A stretch of 64,000 bases of DNA from Methylomonas sp. (GTDB lineage Bacteria; Pseudomonadota; Gammaproteobacteria; Methylococcales; Methylomonadaceae), in assembly GCF_023228165.1 (NCBI RefSeq), contig NZ_JALOBS010000019.1:46008-110007 (forward strand), written 5' to 3'. The position numbers and the translations under genes are program-made. A model generated the notes under the pieces. That model searched no databases. It was given only the letters and a program-made list of their open reading frames with translations, and was not told the origin of the DNA. Shown here in pieces: positions 8,646-18,489 of this stretch (position 1 is its first letter; the number at the start of each line of letters is the position of its first letter).

Positions 8646-10099
8646 AATTAAGCGATTTATTGACATCCATTGCCGAAATAAGCGTCGATTACCAGATCGA
8701 AGGCTTGCGCCTGGATAGCAGAAAAATCAAATCCGGTGATGTATTTATAGCCTTAAACGGCGCCTTACAGCATGGCTTGAATCATGCGCGGCAAGCGCTT
8801 GCCAACGGCGCTGTCGCTGTGATTTACGATCCGCAAGGTGTTCATGACGCATCCTTAATAAAGGACGACTTTATCGCCATATCGAATTTAAGCCGGCATT
8901 TGGGTGAGATCGCCGCGCGGTTTTATGGCCATCCTTCGCGGCAAATCGATGTGATCGGCATTACCGGTACCAACGGCAAAACCACCTGCAGCCAATTGCT
9001 GGCGCAGACCCTAAAGGACTGCGGCGTGATCGGCACCCTGGGCTGGGGTCGTGCCGGACGACTGCAGGCCACACTCAACACAACCCCGGATGCGCTGGAT
9101 GTACAGTATATGCTGCGCGCATTAGCCGAAGACGGCCAAAAAGCAGTGGCGATGGAAGTATCCTCGCATGGCTTAGAACAGGGTCGAGTGAATGCCGTCG
9201 AATTTACAGGCGCCGTGTTTACCAACCTGAGCCGCGACCATCTGGACTATCACGGTACTATGGAAGCGTATCTGCAGGCCAAGTTAGGACTATTTAAAAA
9301 CCCTGCCTTGGCATTTGCCGTCGTGAATCTGGACGACGCCAGTAACCGCGATGTTTTGGAAACCCTGCATCAACGCGTGAAGCGCTGGGGATTCAGTACA
9401 TTAGATGCTCAAACCGACGGTGTTGAATGCGTAACCGCCAGCCGCATAGAATACAGTGCAAGCGGAATCTGTTTCGACGTGCATTGGTCAGGCAAAACTG
9501 CGCATGCCACCACATCGGTGATGGGCGCTGTTAACCTGCAGAATGTACTGACGGTGCTATGCGTGTTATTGGCAATGGACCGGCCCTTCGAAGCAGCCGT
9601 GGCGCAATTATCCCACTTAAAAGCTGTCTCCGGCCGCATGGAATCCTTCGGCGGAACCGGCAAACCGGCGGTAATCGTGGATTACGCCCATACCCCGGAC
9701 GCGCTGGAAAAAGTATTAATCGCCGCAAAAGGCCAAGGCGAATTATGGGCGGTTTTTGGCTGCGGCGGCGACCGCGACAAAGGCAAGCGGCCGCTGATGG
9801 GCCGAATTGCCGAAACGTACGCCGACCACGTGCTTGTCACCGACGATAACCCTCGCTCCGAAGCATCGGAGACGATTATCCAGGATATTTTGAGCGGCTG
9901 CCTAAGCAATAAAATCAACGTCATTAACGACAGAAACACCGCAATAACCACCGCGATACAACAAGCCAACCAAGACGACTGCGTGGTTGTCGCCGGTAAA
10001 GGCCATGAAAATTACCAGGAGATCAAGGGCGTCAAATTTCCGTTTAGCGACCAAGCCGTAGTGCAGCAGGCCTTAGCGGCATGGAGCCCAAAACCATGA
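8642..10099 (+). CDS. murE: UDP-MurNAc-L-Ala-D-Glu:meso-diaminopimelate ligase
   Basis: Cytosolic Mur ligase that adds meso-diaminopimelate to UDP-MurNAc-L-Ala-D-Glu using ATP. The 485 residues show the P-loop GITGTNGKTT (about 106-115), the carbamylated-lysine region (EVSSHGL onwards), and in the C-terminal domain DYAHTPD and the DNPRSE motif that selects diaminopimelate over lysine. It overlaps ftsI by 4 bases and murF by a few bases. Confidence 0.97.
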   Translation: MKLSDLLTSIAEISVDYQIEGLRLDSRKIKSGDVFIALNGALQHGLNHARQALANGAVAVIYDPQGVHDASLIKDDFIAISNLSRHLGEIAARFYGHPSRQIDVIGITGTNGKTTCSQLLAQTLKDCGVIGTLGWGRAGRLQATLNTTPDALDVQYMLRALAEDGQKAVAMEVSSHGLEQGRVNAVEFTGAVFTNLSRDHLDYHGTMEAYLQAKLGLFKNPALAFAVVNLDDASNRDVLETLHQRVKRWGFSTLDAQTDGVECVTASRIEYSASGICFDVHWSGKTAHATTSVMGAVNLQNVLTVLCVLLAMDRPFEAAVAQLSHLKAVSGRMESFGGTGKPAVIVDYAHTPDALEKVLIAAKGQGELWAVFGCGGDRDKGKRPLMGRIAETYADHVLVTDDNPRSEASETIIQDILSGCLSNKINVINDRNTAITTAIQQANQDDCVVVAGKGHENYQEIKGVKFPFSDQAVVQQALAAWSPKP

Positions 10100-11463
10100 A
10101 TTTGCAGCTCGCTGAAATTACCCAAGCCGTGCAAGGCCGATTGATAGGCAATGATCTGCCGGTAACAGGCGTGGGTATAGATACCCGTACCCTGAAGCCA
10201 GGGGACGTCTATGTCGCCATCAAGGGACAGCACTTCGACGGCCACGATTTTTGCGATAAAGCCGAACAAGCCGGCGCTAGCGCCCTGCTGGTTAGTAAAA
10301 CCGTCGACAGTTCGCTGCCGCGAATTCTGGTTGCGAATACCCGCCTGGCATTGGCGGAACTGGCCGGCTACTGGCGAAAAAAACTACCTGTCAAAATCGC
10401 CGGCGTCACCGGCAGCAACGGCAAAACCAGCGTCAAGGAAATGCTAGCGGCCATTTTCGCCACCCAAGGCAATACTTTATATACCCAAGGAAATTTGAAT
10501 AACGACATCGGCGTACCGCTGACCCTATTGCGTCTGAATGAAGCCTATCGCTATGCCGTTATCGAAATGGGCGCCAATCATCCTGGCGAAATTGCCTTTA
10601 CCAGCCATTACGCGCAAGCCGATGTCAGCGTTATTACCAATGTCGGCCCGGCCCATATTGAAGGTTTCGGTGATATCAACGGCGTTGCCAACACCAAAGC
10701 CGAGATTTTTGAAAACCTGGCTCCGCAAGGTGTAGCGGTATTGAATCGCGACGACAACTTTTATGATTTCTGGTTGCGGGAAAAAGTCGGCAAGCGCAAG
10801 AGCGTCAGTTTCGGTTTAGCCGCGGCAGCCGATGTACGCGCTGAAAATATTCAATCGCGTCTGGATGTACAGGGCTTTACCACCCGATTCGATTTGGTAA
10901 CCGAATCAACCCGGCAAACCATGCAATTAAATCTGGCCGGTGAACACAACGTCAAAAACGCGTTGGCTGCCGCAGCCGTTGCCCTGCAATTCGGCATCGA
11001 CTTGCTGGCCATCAAGCGCGGACTGGAGCAAATGCAACCGGTCACCGGCCGCATGCAACCGATAGTCGGCCGTAAAGGCAATATCGTCATCGACGACACT
11101 TATAACGCCAATCCAGCGTCGTTGAAAGCCGCGTTGGATGCGGTCGGCCAAAGCCAACAACCGCTCTGGCTGGCTTTGGGCGCATTTGGAGAACTCGGTG
11201 CGAACAGCCCGGCGATTCATGCCGAACTGGGAGCAATGATAAAGGCCAGTCCTGTAACGCAGCTATTTGCAACCGGCGAACTGGCCAAACACACCGTCGA
11301 CACATTTGGTGATGGCGGCCAATTTTTCGAAAGCCAAGCAGCACTCATCGATACCTTGAACCAAGCTATTACCGGCAGGGAAACCATATTAATAAAAGGC
11401 TCGCGCGCACAAAAAATGGAACATGTGGTAGCGGCATTGGTAGACAATTTTAGAGCGGCATAA
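10096..11463 (+). CDS. murF: UDP-MurNAc-tripeptide:D-Ala-D-Ala ligase
   Basis: Last cytoplasmic Mur ligase; it joins D-Ala-D-Ala to the UDP-MurNAc tripeptide. I place the start at 10096 (MNLQLAEITQ): it overlaps the murE stop as ATGA, and GGAG (10083-10086) lies 9 nt upstream. An in-frame ATG at 10081 would add five residues. The P-loop GVTGSNGKTS, ALAELAGYWR, GEHNVKNALAAA and DDTYNANPAS are typical. The product has 455 residues. mraY starts at the stop codon with a one-base overlap. Confidence 0.96.
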   Translation: MNLQLAEITQAVQGRLIGNDLPVTGVGIDTRTLKPGDVYVAIKGQHFDGHDFCDKAEQAGASALLVSKTVDSSLPRILVANTRLALAELAGYWRKKLPVKIAGVTGSNGKTSVKEMLAAIFATQGNTLYTQGNLNNDIGVPLTLLRLNEAYRYAVIEMGANHPGEIAFTSHYAQADVSVITNVGPAHIEGFGDINGVANTKAEIFENLAPQGVAVLNRDDNFYDFWLREKVGKRKSVSFGLAAAADVRAENIQSRLDVQGFTTRFDLVTESTRQTMQLNLAGEHNVKNALAAAAVALQFGIDLLAIKRGLEQMQPVTGRMQPIVGRKGNIVIDDTYNANPASLKAALDAVGQSQQPLWLALGAFGELGANSPAIHAELGAMIKASPVTQLFATGELAKHTVDTFGDGGQFFESQAALIDTLNQAITGRETILIKGSRAQKMEHVVAALVDNFRAA

Positions 11464-12545
11464 TGTTACTTCTACTCGCAGATTATTTAACTAATTTTGA
11501 TAGCGGCTTCAGAGTCTTACACTATCTGACCTTTCGCGCCATTTTGGGCGTACTGACCGCCTTGACTATTTCCTTCATTATCGGCCCGATCATGATCGAA
11601 AAACTCACCCGCAGAAAAATTGGTCAAAGCGTGCGTAACGACGGCCCGCAAAGTCACTTTTCCAAATCCGGCACCCCGACCATGGGCGGCACCATGATTT
11701 TGCTTTCGGTGGCTATTAGCACTTTATTGTGCGCCGATTTAAGCAATCGCTACATCTGGGTGGTGTTGCTGGTAACCCTGGCTCATGGCGTGATCGGTTT
11801 TATCGACGACTACAAGAAAGTCCTACTCGGCAACAGCGACGGCTTGTCGGCCAAAGCCAAATATTTAGCACAGTCGGTGGTTGCCTTGGGCGCGGCGGTT
11901 TATCTCTACAACACGGCGCAAGTAGCAGCCGAAACTCAATTTATCGTGCCGTTTTTCAAAAGCATCACCTTGAACATGGGCTGGGGTTATGTGGTGCTGA
12001 CCTACTTTGTAATCGTCGGTTCCAGCAACGCCGTCAACTTAACCGACGGTCTGGATGGACTGGCCATCATGCCAACGGTAATGATTGCAGCGGCGCTGGC
12101 CATCTTCGCCTATCTGTCCGGACATGTTAATTTTTCGCAATACCTCGCTATTCCGCACATCCCTAAAGCCGGCGAATTGGTGGTTTTTTGCGCGGCCCTG
12201 GTCGGCTCCGGCCTGGGTTTTTTATGGTTTAACGCGTATCCGGCCATGGTCTTCATGGGCGATGTCGGCGCGCTGGCTCTGGGTGCCGCGCTCGGCATCG
12301 TGGCCGTGCTGGTCAGACAAGAAGTGGTACTGGTGATCATGGGCGGCATCTTTGTGGTGGAAACCATTTCCGTGATCATTCAGGTCGGCTCCTACAAGAC
12401 CCGAAAAAAGCGGGTGTTTTTAATGGCCCCTATCCATCATCATTACGAACTGAAAGGCTGGCCGGAACCGCGCATTATCGTACGCTTCTGGATCATTTCG
12501 GTGATTTTAGTACTGATCGGCCTGGCCACTCTGAAACTGAGATAA
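11463..12545 (+). CDS. mraY: Phospho-MurNAc-pentapeptide transferase
   Basis: Polytopic membrane enzyme that transfers phospho-MurNAc-pentapeptide to undecaprenyl phosphate, forming lipid I. The 360-residue protein has about ten membrane helices. The family motifs are present: GTPTMGG, FIDDYKK with the catalytic aspartates, NLTDGLDGLA, and the histidine-rich loop MAPIHHHYELKGW. murD starts 2 bp downstream. Confidence 0.98.
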   Translation: MLLLLADYLTNFDSGFRVLHYLTFRAILGVLTALTISFIIGPIMIEKLTRRKIGQSVRNDGPQSHFSKSGTPTMGGTMILLSVAISTLLCADLSNRYIWVVLLVTLAHGVIGFIDDYKKVLLGNSDGLSAKAKYLAQSVVALGAAVYLYNTAQVAAETQFIVPFFKSITLNMGWGYVVLTYFVIVGSSNAVNLTDGLDGLAIMPTVMIAAALAIFAYLSGHVNFSQYLAIPHIPKAGELVVFCAALVGSGLGFLWFNAYPAMVFMGDVGALALGAALGIVAVLVRQEVVLVIMGGIFVVETISVIIQVGSYKTRKKRVFLMAPIHHHYELKGWPEPRIIVRFWIISVILVLIGLATLKLR

Positions 12546-12547
12546 GC

Positions 12548-13912
12548 ATGAATAGCGACGCCTTCCTCAGTGCAGTGAACACCCATTTCAAGCTGGATCC
12601 GGCCGATGCCCGGCTGTTGATCGTCGGCCTGGGCGCAACTGGCTATTCGGCCGCGCAATTTTTACAGCAAACGCCGATTAAATTTGCAGTGATCGATAGC
12701 CGCAGCAATCCGCCGCAAATCGACAGTTTGCGGGAACAAATGCCGGATGTACCGGTTTTTTCAGGCGGTTTCGACCAATCAGCCTTTGAAGTGGCTACTC
12801 ATCTGCTGATTAGCCCTGGCGTTTCGTTGAATGAAAAAGCCATATCCAAAGCCATGCGGGCAGGTGTCACGATAATAAGCGACATCGACTTATTTGCCTG
12901 CGCCACTGACAAGCCCATCATTGCCATCACCGGGTCCAATGGTAAAAGTACCGTCACCACCATGTTGGGCGACATGGGAAACGCCGCCGGACTGAAAACA
13001 GCTATCGGCGGTAATTTAGGTACCCCGGCCCTGGATTTACTGCAACAAGACGCCGATCTATATGTATTGGAACTGTCCAGCTTTCAATTGGAGCGCACCT
13101 CGGCCCTAAACGCTAAAGCCGCAACCGTCTTAAATCTCAGTGCCGACCATCTGGACAGGCACGACGGCATGTCCGGCTACGCACAGGAAAAGCAACGTAT
13201 TTTCCGTGGCAATGGCGCCATGATTTTAAATTCCGACGACCCCATGGTCATGGCCATGCTGGACCGCGACCGCAGCCACTTTAGTTTTTCGGTGCGGCAA
13301 CCCGCCGACTTTTATCTAAAACGCGGCGACGTGATCCAATTAATGTTCGGTGACGCAGTATTAATGAATGCCGATGATTTAAATCTGGAAGGCAGTCATA
13401 ACATCGCCAACGCGCTGGCGGCACTGGCTCTGGGACATGCCGTCGGCATGGATATAAACGCCATGTGCAGGGCACTGCGAAAATTCAAGGGTTTGCCGCA
13501 CCGCATGCAAAGAGTCGCCGAAATACGCGGCGTACGCTGGGTAAACGATTCCAAAGCCACCAATATAGGCGCCTGTATTGCCGCGCTGCAAGGCTATGAC
13601 CGCAAAGTCATCCTGATTGCCGGCGGCGACGGCAAAGGCGCCGACATGGCAGAACTGAAACCGATCGTAAGGGAAAAAACCAAAGCCGTGGTATTGATGG
13701 GTAAAGATGCGGCTCTGATCGACCAAGCCTTGAATAACTGCGTGCCGGTCCGATTTGCCGCCAACATGCGCGAGGCGGTAAGTATTGCCGCCAGCTTGGC
13801 GGAAACCGGCGACAGCGTACTACTGTCCCCAGCCTGCGCCAGCCTGGATCAGTATAAAAGTTATGCCGACCGCGGCAACCAATTCGCCCAAGCCGTACTG
13901 GAGCTGCCGTAA
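12548..13912 (+). CDS. murD: UDP-MurNAc-L-alanine:D-glutamate ligase
   Basis: Cytosolic Mur ligase that adds D-glutamate to UDP-MurNAc-L-Ala. The 454-residue product has an N-terminal Rossmann-like domain (LIVGLGATGYSAAQFL), the ATP loop ITGSNGKSTVTTM, ELSSFQLE, LNLSADHLDRH, and the C-terminal NDSKATN and SPACASLDQY motifs. The stop codon overlaps the ftsW start by one base. Confidence 0.97.
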   Translation: MNSDAFLSAVNTHFKLDPADARLLIVGLGATGYSAAQFLQQTPIKFAVIDSRSNPPQIDSLREQMPDVPVFSGGFDQSAFEVATHLLISPGVSLNEKAISKAMRAGVTIISDIDLFACATDKPIIAITGSNGKSTVTTMLGDMGNAAGLKTAIGGNLGTPALDLLQQDADLYVLELSSFQLERTSALNAKAATVLNLSADHLDRHDGMSGYAQEKQRIFRGNGAMILNSDDPMVMAMLDRDRSHFSFSVRQPADFYLKRGDVIQLMFGDAVLMNADDLNLEGSHNIANALAALALGHAVGMDINAMCRALRKFKGLPHRMQRVAEIRGVRWVNDSKATNIGACIAALQGYDRKVILIAGGDGKGADMAELKPIVREKTKAVVLMGKDAALIDQALNNCVPVRFAANMREAVSIAASLAETGDSVLLSPACASLDQYKSYADRGNQFAQAVLELP

Positions 13913-15078
13913 TGAGTGTAGCAACCCCCAAGCCCCGCCAGGTCCAACGCTTTCATATCGATCAAACCTTGCTGACGGTTTGCCTGTGCTTGCTGGGCAT
14001 TGGCTTTGTGATGGTCGCCTCGTCATCAATGCACCTCGGCGTCAAAATGGCTGACGACGTGTCGTATTATCCTTTTAAACAATTGGTCCACATTATCCTC
14101 GGCCTGATGTTTGCCGCGGCAATTTTGGCCATCCCCATGAAATATTGGCAAAGAATCGGCCAGCCGTTATTTATTGCCGGGCTGGTATTGTTGCTAGTGG
14201 TATTGATTCCCGGTGTCGGCGTTAAAGTGAACGGTAGCACGCGTTGGTTGTCGCTGATGGGCTTGCGGATACAGGTTTCGGAAGTCATGAAATTCATTTC
14301 CGTGGTCTATATGGCCGGCTACATCACCCGTCATAATGACCACGTGCGCCATTCCATATTCGGTCTGCTGCGCCCGTTGATGCTGCTGTCCGTGGCCAGT
14401 ATTTTACTACTGCTGGAACCGGATTTCGGCTCCGCCGTGGTGATATTGATCATCGCCATGGGCATGATGTTTTTGGGCGGCGCCCGCCTGTCACCGTTTG
14501 TGGCGCTGGTCGGTTTGGTTTCATCCTCGGCGGCGATATTGGCCTACACCTCGCCATACCGATTAAAACGCATTACCGGCTTTATCAACCCTTGGGAACA
14601 CGCCAGGGATAGCGGCTACCAATTGACCCAGGCCCTGATTTCTTTTGGGCGCGGAGAAGTGTCCGGGGTGGGCTTGGGCAACGGCCTACAAAAACTGTTT
14701 TATCTGCCGGAAGCACATACCGACTTTCTATTCTCCGTACTGGGCGAAGAACTGGGACTAGTCGGCGTTACGCTGGTGATTGCCTTGTTTACTACCCTGG
14801 TGGTGCGCGGTTTCAGCATCGGCGAACAAGCTGAGGCCGCCGGAGAACGCTTTTCCGCGCTGGTGGCTTATGGCTTGGTGATCTGGTTCGGCTTTCAAGC
14901 CTTCGTGAACATGGGCGTGAACATGGGGATTCTGCCCACCAAGGGCTTGACCCTGCCGCTGATGAGTTACGGCGGCGGCAGTATGATCATCATGTGCGGC
15001 GCCATAGCCGTATTGTTTCGTATCCATTATGAAGTGACGGAGCTGCGCAAAAGCAATGTCAAGGGCAAATCGCGATGA
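13912..15078 (+). CDS. ftsW: Septal peptidoglycan glycosyltransferase FtsW
   Basis: SEDS-family membrane glycosyltransferase that polymerises lipid II at the septum in complex with FtsI. The 388 residues have about ten membrane helices. They contain NGSTRWLSL, the LLEPDFGSAVV segment with the catalytic aspartate, EAHTDFLFSVLGEELG and the C-terminal PLMSYGGGSM motif. It overlaps murG by four bases. Confidence 0.97.
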   Translation: MSVATPKPRQVQRFHIDQTLLTVCLCLLGIGFVMVASSSMHLGVKMADDVSYYPFKQLVHIILGLMFAAAILAIPMKYWQRIGQPLFIAGLVLLLVVLIPGVGVKVNGSTRWLSLMGLRIQVSEVMKFISVVYMAGYITRHNDHVRHSIFGLLRPLMLLSVASILLLLEPDFGSAVVILIIAMGMMFLGGARLSPFVALVGLVSSSAAILAYTSPYRLKRITGFINPWEHARDSGYQLTQALISFGRGEVSGVGLGNGLQKLFYLPEAHTDFLFSVLGEELGLVGVTLVIALFTTLVVRGFSIGEQAEAAGERFSALVAYGLVIWFGFQAFVNMGVNMGILPTKGLTLPLMSYGGGSMIIMCGAIAVLFRIHYEVTELRKSNVKGKSR

Positions 15079-16157
15079 ACGGGCGGATTGTCATAATGGC
15101 CGGAGGCACCGGCGGACATGTATTTCCGGCACTAGCCGTAGCCGAGGAAATGCGCGCTCGCGGCTGGCAGGTGAGTTGGCTGGGCACTCAAAAAGGTCTG
15201 GAAAGCCGGGTGGTACCGGCCCATGGCATCGATATCGACTGGCTATGCGTGGCAGGCATGCGCGGCAAGGGACTGTTATCGAAACTGCTGTCGGTGTTTC
15301 GCTTGCTGCAAGCCTGCCTCCAGGCCCGACGGATTTTGCGGCAACGCCAGCCCGATGTGGTATTGGGCATGGGCGGTTTCGTCGCCGGCCCTGGCGGACT
15401 GATGGCCAAATGGCTCGGCATACCTTTAGTGGTACACGAACAAAATCGCGTACCCGGCACCACCAACCGCTGGCTGGTCAAGCTGGCGGCCAATAAAGTG
15501 CTGGAAGCCTTTCCGGAAAGCTTCCCGGCCGAGGTCGGTGCGGTTTGCACCGGTAATCCCCTACGTAAGGCTTTTCAAAACATTGCCGAAAAATCCGCAT
15601 GGACGCCGCAAGCCTCCCGGCATTTAAAAATTTTAGTCTTGGGTGGCAGCCAGGGGGCGAAGGTCTTGAACGAAAACTTACCAGTGGCCTTAGCGGGCCT
15701 GCCGAATTTGGATATCAAGCACCAGACCGGCACAGCCATGCGGAGCGAAGTGAACGATCGTTATCAAAATTTGAGCATCAATGCGGAAGTGTCTGCGTTT
15801 ATCGACGATATGGCCGCGGTTTACCAATGGGCGGATTTAATCATTTGCCGTGCCGGTGCCATGACGGTCAGCGAAGTCGCTGCCTGCGGTCTACCGGCAA
15901 TATTTGTACCCTTGATGCATGCCATAGACGATCACCAGACCGCCAACGCCCGCTTTCTGACTGAAACCGGCGCTGCATTGCTGTTACCGCAACCCGAATT
16001 GAACGCCGCTAATTTGCGCAAACTCATTAATCAAGCCATGACATCTTTACCTTCTATGAGCCTAGCCGCTAAAAGTCAGGCCAGACTCCACGCCACTCAA
16101 ACCGTTGCGGATATCTGCGTAACGCTTGCACCCCAGCGAGTGGAGGCCGTGCTATGA
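15075..16157 (+). CDS. murG: Lipid II synthase (UDP-GlcNAc transferase) MurG
   Basis: GT28 glycosyltransferase on the inner face of the membrane that adds GlcNAc to lipid I. The 360 residues begin with the glycine-rich loop IMAGGTGGHVFPALAVA. GMGGFVAGPGG, VHEQNRVPG, VLGGSQGAK and the UDP-GlcNAc-binding CRAGAMTVSEV follow. The start overlaps ftsW (ATGA) and the end overlaps murC in the same way. Confidence 0.98.
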   Translation: MNGRIVIMAGGTGGHVFPALAVAEEMRARGWQVSWLGTQKGLESRVVPAHGIDIDWLCVAGMRGKGLLSKLLSVFRLLQACLQARRILRQRQPDVVLGMGGFVAGPGGLMAKWLGIPLVVHEQNRVPGTTNRWLVKLAANKVLEAFPESFPAEVGAVCTGNPLRKAFQNIAEKSAWTPQASRHLKILVLGGSQGAKVLNENLPVALAGLPNLDIKHQTGTAMRSEVNDRYQNLSINAEVSAFIDDMAAVYQWADLIICRAGAMTVSEVAACGLPAIFVPLMHAIDDHQTANARFLTETGAALLLPQPELNAANLRKLINQAMTSLPSMSLAAKSQARLHATQTVADICVTLAPQRVEAVL

Positions 16158-17602
16158 ATCGGCCGAATATTCACCCCGCCCAAGCCTTGGGCAGCATCGA
16201 TAAAATCCATTTTGTCGGTATCGGCGGCACCGGCATGAGCGGTATTGCCGAAGTTTTATCCAACCTGGGCTATAGCGTTTCCGGTTCGGATATCAAAGCC
16301 TCCCCGGTGACCGAACGGCTGCAAGGCATGGGCGTAAAAGTCTATTTCGAACACACGGCCGCCAATGTAGCGGATGTGGACGTGGTGGTGACCTCCACGG
16401 CGGTAGACCGCAAAAATCCGGAAATCACCACCGCCTATGCCAACCGGATACCGGTGATTCCACGCGCCGAAATGCTGGCCGAATTGATGCGCTTCCGCTT
16501 TGGTATCGCCGTGGCCGGCACGCACGGCAAAACCACGACCACCAGTCTGACCACCATGATGCTGGCTGAAGGCGGCCTGGATCCAACCTTTGTGATCGGC
16601 GGCCGATTAAACAGCGCCGGCAGTAACGCCAAACTGGGCCTGGGCAAATATCTGGTCGCGGAAGCCGATGAAAGCGATGCCTCGTTTCTGTATCTGCAAC
16701 CGATGATGGCAGTCGTTACCAACATCGACCAGGATCATATGGAAACCTACGGCGGCAGCTACAACCGCCTGAAAGACACCTTTGTCAAATTCCTGCACCA
16801 ACTGCCGTTTTACGGTTTGGCGGTGTTGTGTATTGACGATCCGGGTGTTAAAGAGATTTTGCCGCAGATTTCCAAACCGGTGAAAACGTATGGCGTGGCG
16901 GAATCCGCCGATGTGCGGGCGGTAGACATCCATCAAGACGGCCTGCAAACCCATTTCAGCGTAATGCGCTGGGACGGCTTGGCGCCAATTCAGGTGACCT
17001 TGAATCTGCCCGGTTGGCACAACATGCTCAACTCGCTGGCCGCCATTACCATCGCCACCAGCCTGGGTGTGGACGATGCAGCCATCATTAAAAGTCTGGC
17101 CGAATTCAACGGCGTGGGCCGCCGCTTTCAGATCAACGGCGATCTTGAGTTCGACGGCGGCAAACTAACCTTGGTCGACGATTACGGCCACCATCCGCGC
17201 GAACTGGCCGCCACGCTGGAGGCCCTGCGCCAAGCCTGGCCGGAACGGCGTAAGGTGGTGATATTTCAACCCCACCGTTATACCCGCACCCGCGATCTGT
17301 TCGAAGACTTCGTTGAAGTGCTGTCCAGTATCGATGTGTTGATTTTATTGGATGTGTACTCGGCCGGAGAAGCACCGATTAACGGCGCCGACGGCAAGGC
17401 CCTGAGCCGTTCGATCCGCGTCCGTGGACAGGTGGACCCGGTGTTCGTGCAAAACCGCGATGATTTATCCACCATTTTGGCGGGTATCGTTCAAGCCGAT
17501 GATGTGATTCTGACCATGGGTGCCGGCAATGTCGGCCAAATTGCCGCCGAGCTTCCGCAAAAACTACAAGAGGCGCTAGCGCCTCAGAGGGTATCGGAAT
17601 GA
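16154..17602 (+). CDS. murC: UDP-MurNAc:L-alanine ligase
   Basis: First amino-acid-adding Mur ligase. The 482-residue protein has the N-terminal UDP-binding loop FVGIGGTGMSGIAEVL, the ATP loop AGTHGKTTTTSL, EADESDASFL, the DDYGHHP motif and a C-terminal domain with FQPHRYTRT. All are characteristic of MurC and separate it from Mpl. Both ends overlap neighbouring genes (murG, murB) by four bases. Confidence 0.97.
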   Translation: MNRPNIHPAQALGSIDKIHFVGIGGTGMSGIAEVLSNLGYSVSGSDIKASPVTERLQGMGVKVYFEHTAANVADVDVVVTSTAVDRKNPEITTAYANRIPVIPRAEMLAELMRFRFGIAVAGTHGKTTTTSLTTMMLAEGGLDPTFVIGGRLNSAGSNAKLGLGKYLVAEADESDASFLYLQPMMAVVTNIDQDHMETYGGSYNRLKDTFVKFLHQLPFYGLAVLCIDDPGVKEILPQISKPVKTYGVAESADVRAVDIHQDGLQTHFSVMRWDGLAPIQVTLNLPGWHNMLNSLAAITIATSLGVDDAAIIKSLAEFNGVGRRFQINGDLEFDGGKLTLVDDYGHHPRELAATLEALRQAWPERRKVVIFQPHRYTRTRDLFEDFVEVLSSIDVLILLDVYSAGEAPINGADGKALSRSIRVRGQVDPVFVQNRDDLSTILAGIVQADDVILTMGAGNVGQIAAELPQKLQEALAPQRVSE

Positions 17603-18489
17603 TGGCGGAGCTGGCATATAGAGGCACCATACTCAGCAACGAACCGCTTGCCAAATATACCAGCTGGCGAGTCGGAGGCCCTGCGCAAACGATGTACCTG
17701 CCGGAAGACAAAGCCGATTTGATAGCTTTTATTGCCGGCCTGCCCGAGGGTGAACCCTTAGTTTGGATCGGTATGGGCAGCAATTTGTTGATCCGGGACG
17801 GCGGCATTCGCGGCACGGTGATCAATACCCGCGGGCGCTTGAAAGACATGCTTTTGATCGATTCCGAGCGCGTTTATGTCGAAGCAGGCGTACCTTGCGC
17901 CCATGTAGCACGGTTTTGCAGCGACTTAGGACTAACCGGCGCCGAATTTTTGGCAGGGATTCCCGGCACCATGGGCGGCGCGCTGAAAATGAACGCAGGC
18001 GCCTTTGGCGGCGAAACCTGGCGCATTGTCGACCAAGTCGAAATGGTCGATGGACGAGGCAGGGTGACGCAACGCGGCAAACATGAGTTTGAAGTGGCCT
18101 ACCGTTCCGTAAAAGGCCTGGATAACGAATGGTTCTTGTCCGCTCAATTGCAATTGCAAAAAGGCAACAGCGAAGTCAGCCAACAACATATCAAGGCTCT
18201 GCTGGAAAAACGCAACACCAGCCAGCCGACCAATAAACCGACTTGCGGTTCAGTGTTTAAAAATCCGCCCGGCGATTTCGCGGCGCGCTTGATTGAAGCC
18301 TGCGATTTAAAAGGCTATGCGATCGGCGGCGCGATGGTATCCGAAAAACACGCCAATTTTATCGAAAACTGCGGTAACGCCACCGCAGTGGATATCGAAG
18401 CCTTGATCGAGCATATTCAACATCAGGTACTCAATCAGTTCGGGGTAGCGTTACAAACCGAGGTTTGCCGAATAGGTGAAAAAGCATGA
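17599..18489 (+). CDS. murB: UDP-N-acetylenolpyruvoylglucosamine reductase
   Basis: FAD flavoprotein that uses NADPH to reduce UDP-GlcNAc-enolpyruvate to UDP-MurNAc. The 296-residue product is a short, type II MurB without the extra loop of the E. coli enzyme. Motifs include YTSWRVGGPA, GMGSNLLIRD, AGIPGTMGGALKMNAGAFGGE, the catalytic CGSVFKNP and AGxLIE-like RLIEACDLKGY. It overlaps murC and ddlB by four bases each. Confidence 0.96.
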   Translation: MMAELAYRGTILSNEPLAKYTSWRVGGPAQTMYLPEDKADLIAFIAGLPEGEPLVWIGMGSNLLIRDGGIRGTVINTRGRLKDMLLIDSERVYVEAGVPCAHVARFCSDLGLTGAEFLAGIPGTMGGALKMNAGAFGGETWRIVDQVEMVDGRGRVTQRGKHEFEVAYRSVKGLDNEWFLSAQLQLQKGNSEVSQQHIKALLEKRNTSQPTNKPTCGSVFKNPPGDFAARLIEACDLKGYAIGGAMVSEKHANFIENCGNATAVDIEALIEHIQHQVLNQFGVALQTEVCRIGEKA